26,127 bases of DNA from the NCBI GenBank assembly GCA_002412555.1, contig DHVH01000183.1, positions 1-26,127 of the forward strand, read 5' to 3'. The notes under the pieces were generated by a model that searched no databases, was not told the DNA's origin, and worked only from the letters and a program-made list of their open reading frames with translations. Positions 25,076 through 26,127 of the stretch are shown here, in pieces. Position numbers and translations under genes: made by a program. The stretch's first letter is position 1, and every line of letters starts with the position of its first letter. Source of the DNA: Marinilabiliaceae bacterium UBA5213 (GTDB taxonomy: Bacteria; Bacteroidota; Bacteroidia; Bacteroidales; Marinilabiliaceae).

Positions 25076-25105
25076 GTCAAGAGATTGGTAGGTCAATAGG
25101 TTGAG
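25074..25105. repeat. Short octamer array, degenerate
   Basis: Four 8-base units AGGTCAAG, AGATTGGT, AGGTCAAT, AGGTTGAG start inside the TAG stop codon of the FKBP gene. The array lies in the 85-base gap between convergent genes. The units match the arrays at 6746 and 22632. Confidence 0.85.
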
Positions 25106-25160
25106 AGGCAAAAAAAGGAGGAGAAGGGTAGAGAGGGTGTAATGGGTAGGCTGGTGCTGC

Positions 25161-26127
25161 TTAGAATTTGAGGGTGTATTTGACGTAGGGGATGGGGAAG
25201 GGGAAAAGGCTGAGTTGTTTGAGGTTGCGGGAAGAGGAACCCGGTTCGTCATCGCTTTCTGAGGCAAAGTAGAGCAGGAAGGGGTTTTGACGTCCATAAA
25301 CATTGATGACCCCTACGCTCCAGATTCTGGAGGTACGTGGTCTTTCTTTTGAGAAATTGAATCCGATGTCCATTCTGTGGAAGGCTGGCATTCTAAAGCC
25401 GTTGATTTCTTTTGCATTCTCGGAGTAGCCGCTACCCGTAGGTGCGTTGTAATGGGGATAATCCGGAGCATAATACTTTTCGGAAGGTAAAGTCACCGGA
25501 GTGCCACTGCCAAACTGCCACATCAGTCCGGCATCTGTTCTTTTGCTGAATTGGTAATTGAGCGATAAGTTGGCAGCGTGGCGCCGGTCAAAGCGTGCTG
25601 CAAAACTCTTTCCGTCGTTAAGTTCCGGAAAGGTGTTGGTCGATTTAGCCAGCGTGTATCCCAGCCATCCGGTCAGTTTGCCGCTGGATTTACTAAGGAG
25701 CAGTTCCATTCCATAGGAGTCACCGTACCCGGTGGTCAACTTATCCTCCCAGTTGGTTGAGTAATCAAAAAAGCCCGTACTTTCCTTGTAGTGAAGCAGA
25801 TTGTCCAACTCTTTATAATAGAAATCTACATTCAGGTTATAATTTCTTTTAGGATTTAAAAAGATGTCGCCACCAATATTAAGCTGCCTGGAATTCATCG
25901 GAGCAATGCGATCGGTTACCGGTAACCATAAGTCAGTGGGCAGCGTCACATTGGACGAGCTTACCAGGTGAATGAACTGCGACATGCCTGAATAGGCACC
26001 TCTCACCGAAATTGCGGGCGTTAATTCATAGCTCAGAGCCAAACGGGGCTCCACGGAGTGGTACAATCTATTTTCTCCGGTAAAAGCAACCCCTCTCAAT
26101 CCGGCATTGATCCTTAACTTTTCCCTG
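25161..26127 (-). CDS. TonB-dependent outer-membrane receptor, C-terminal part
   Basis: The 3' part, about 321 residues, of a TonB-dependent receptor; the frame is open to the right edge (REKLRINAGLRG before the first visible Met), so the plug domain and N-terminal strands are outside. The visible part is beta-barrel: EPRLALSYELTPAISVRGAYS, YGMELLLSKSSGKLTGWLGYTLAKS with the common W-GYTLAKS strand, FAARFDRRHAANLSLNYQFSKR, FHRMDIGFNFSK and INVYGRQNPFLLYF. It ends in KYTLKF with a terminal Phe. This type of barrel occurs in the iron, cobalamin or unclassified receptors with carboxypeptidase-like N-terminal domains, not in SusC, whose length is greater and pattern differs. The substrate cannot be read from the barrel. 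Confidence 0.9.
   Translation of the reverse strand, partial: REKLRINAGLRGVAFTGENRLYHSVEPRLALSYELTPAISVRGAYSGMSQFIHLVSSSNVTLPTDLWLPVTDRIAPMNSRQLNIGGDIFLNPKRNYNLNVDFYYKELDNLLHYKESTGFFDYSTNWEDKLTTGYGDSYGMELLLSKSSGKLTGWLGYTLAKSTNTFPELNDGKSFAARFDRRHAANLSLNYQFSKRTDAGLMWQFGSGTPVTLPSEKYYAPDYPHYNAPTGSGYSENAKEINGFRMPAFHRMDIGFNFSKERPRTSRIWSVGVINVYGRQNPFLLYFASESDDEPGSSSRNLKQLSLFPFPIPYVKYTLKF

Noticed and set aside
24632..25303. Long minus-strand open frame (223 codons) opposite the FKBP gene
   Set aside because: Its product is Pro-, His- and Thr-rich low complexity caused by reading G-rich DNA backwards. It overlaps two well-supported genes and shows no domain.

Overview
The window looks like chromosomal DNA of an anaerobic or facultatively fermentative member of the Bacteroidota. 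The pointers are the family types: a MnmA with a long lineage-type insert, PPK1 next to SixA, secreted barrel-like proteins ending in Phe, a TonB-dependent receptor, ferredoxin-linked 2-oxoacid oxidoreductase genes and [FeFe]-hydrogenase maturases. Most genes also lack a strong Shine-Dalgarno. Order Marinilabiliales or a relative is a plausible guess, but the sequence alone does not prove it.

Layout. Positions 1-4381 (+) hold the 3' part of mnmA, a YfcE-like phosphoesterase, ppk1 and a SixA-type phosphohistidine phosphatase. An orphan sensor kinase with a periplasmic ABC-type binding domain follows on the minus strand (4361-6649), overlapping sixA tail to tail. A 330-base gene-free region packed with 8-, 9- and 7-base G-rich tandem repeats leads into hydG (+) and a Ser-rich secreted protein. 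On the minus strand come pgl, a repeat-rich gap, zwf and hydE. From 13415 to 22625 (+) runs a catabolic block: ADP-forming acyl-CoA synthetase, a secreted barrel-like protein, a double-ACT protein, phenylacetate-CoA ligase, a PLP aminotransferase and the four subunits of a 2-oxoacid:ferredoxin oxidoreductase. The right end has a CPBP-family membrane protein plus a metallo-beta-lactamase-fold protein (-), a divergent FKBP-type protein (+) and the C-terminal third or so of a TonB-dependent receptor (-).

How they work together (inference). The 13.4-22.6 kb block reads as a route for amino-acid fermentation. The aminotransferase makes a 2-oxoacid, the oxidoreductase converts it to acyl-CoA plus reduced ferredoxin, and the ADP-forming synthetase recovers ATP from the acyl-CoA. 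The PaaK/ACT pair suggests aromatic acids are involved. HydG and HydE imply a [FeFe] hydrogenase elsewhere in the genome that could dispose of the reduced ferredoxin as H2; neither HydF nor the hydrogenase is in this window. zwf and pgl supply the first two steps of the oxidative pentose phosphate pathway.

The least expected signal is not a gene. It is a family of short G-rich tandem repeats in the gaps: period 8 at three sites, period 9 at two and period 7 at one. One period-9 array is read in frame as the C-terminal tail of the CPBP protein. No CRISPR array, transposase, tRNA or rRNA gene was seen.
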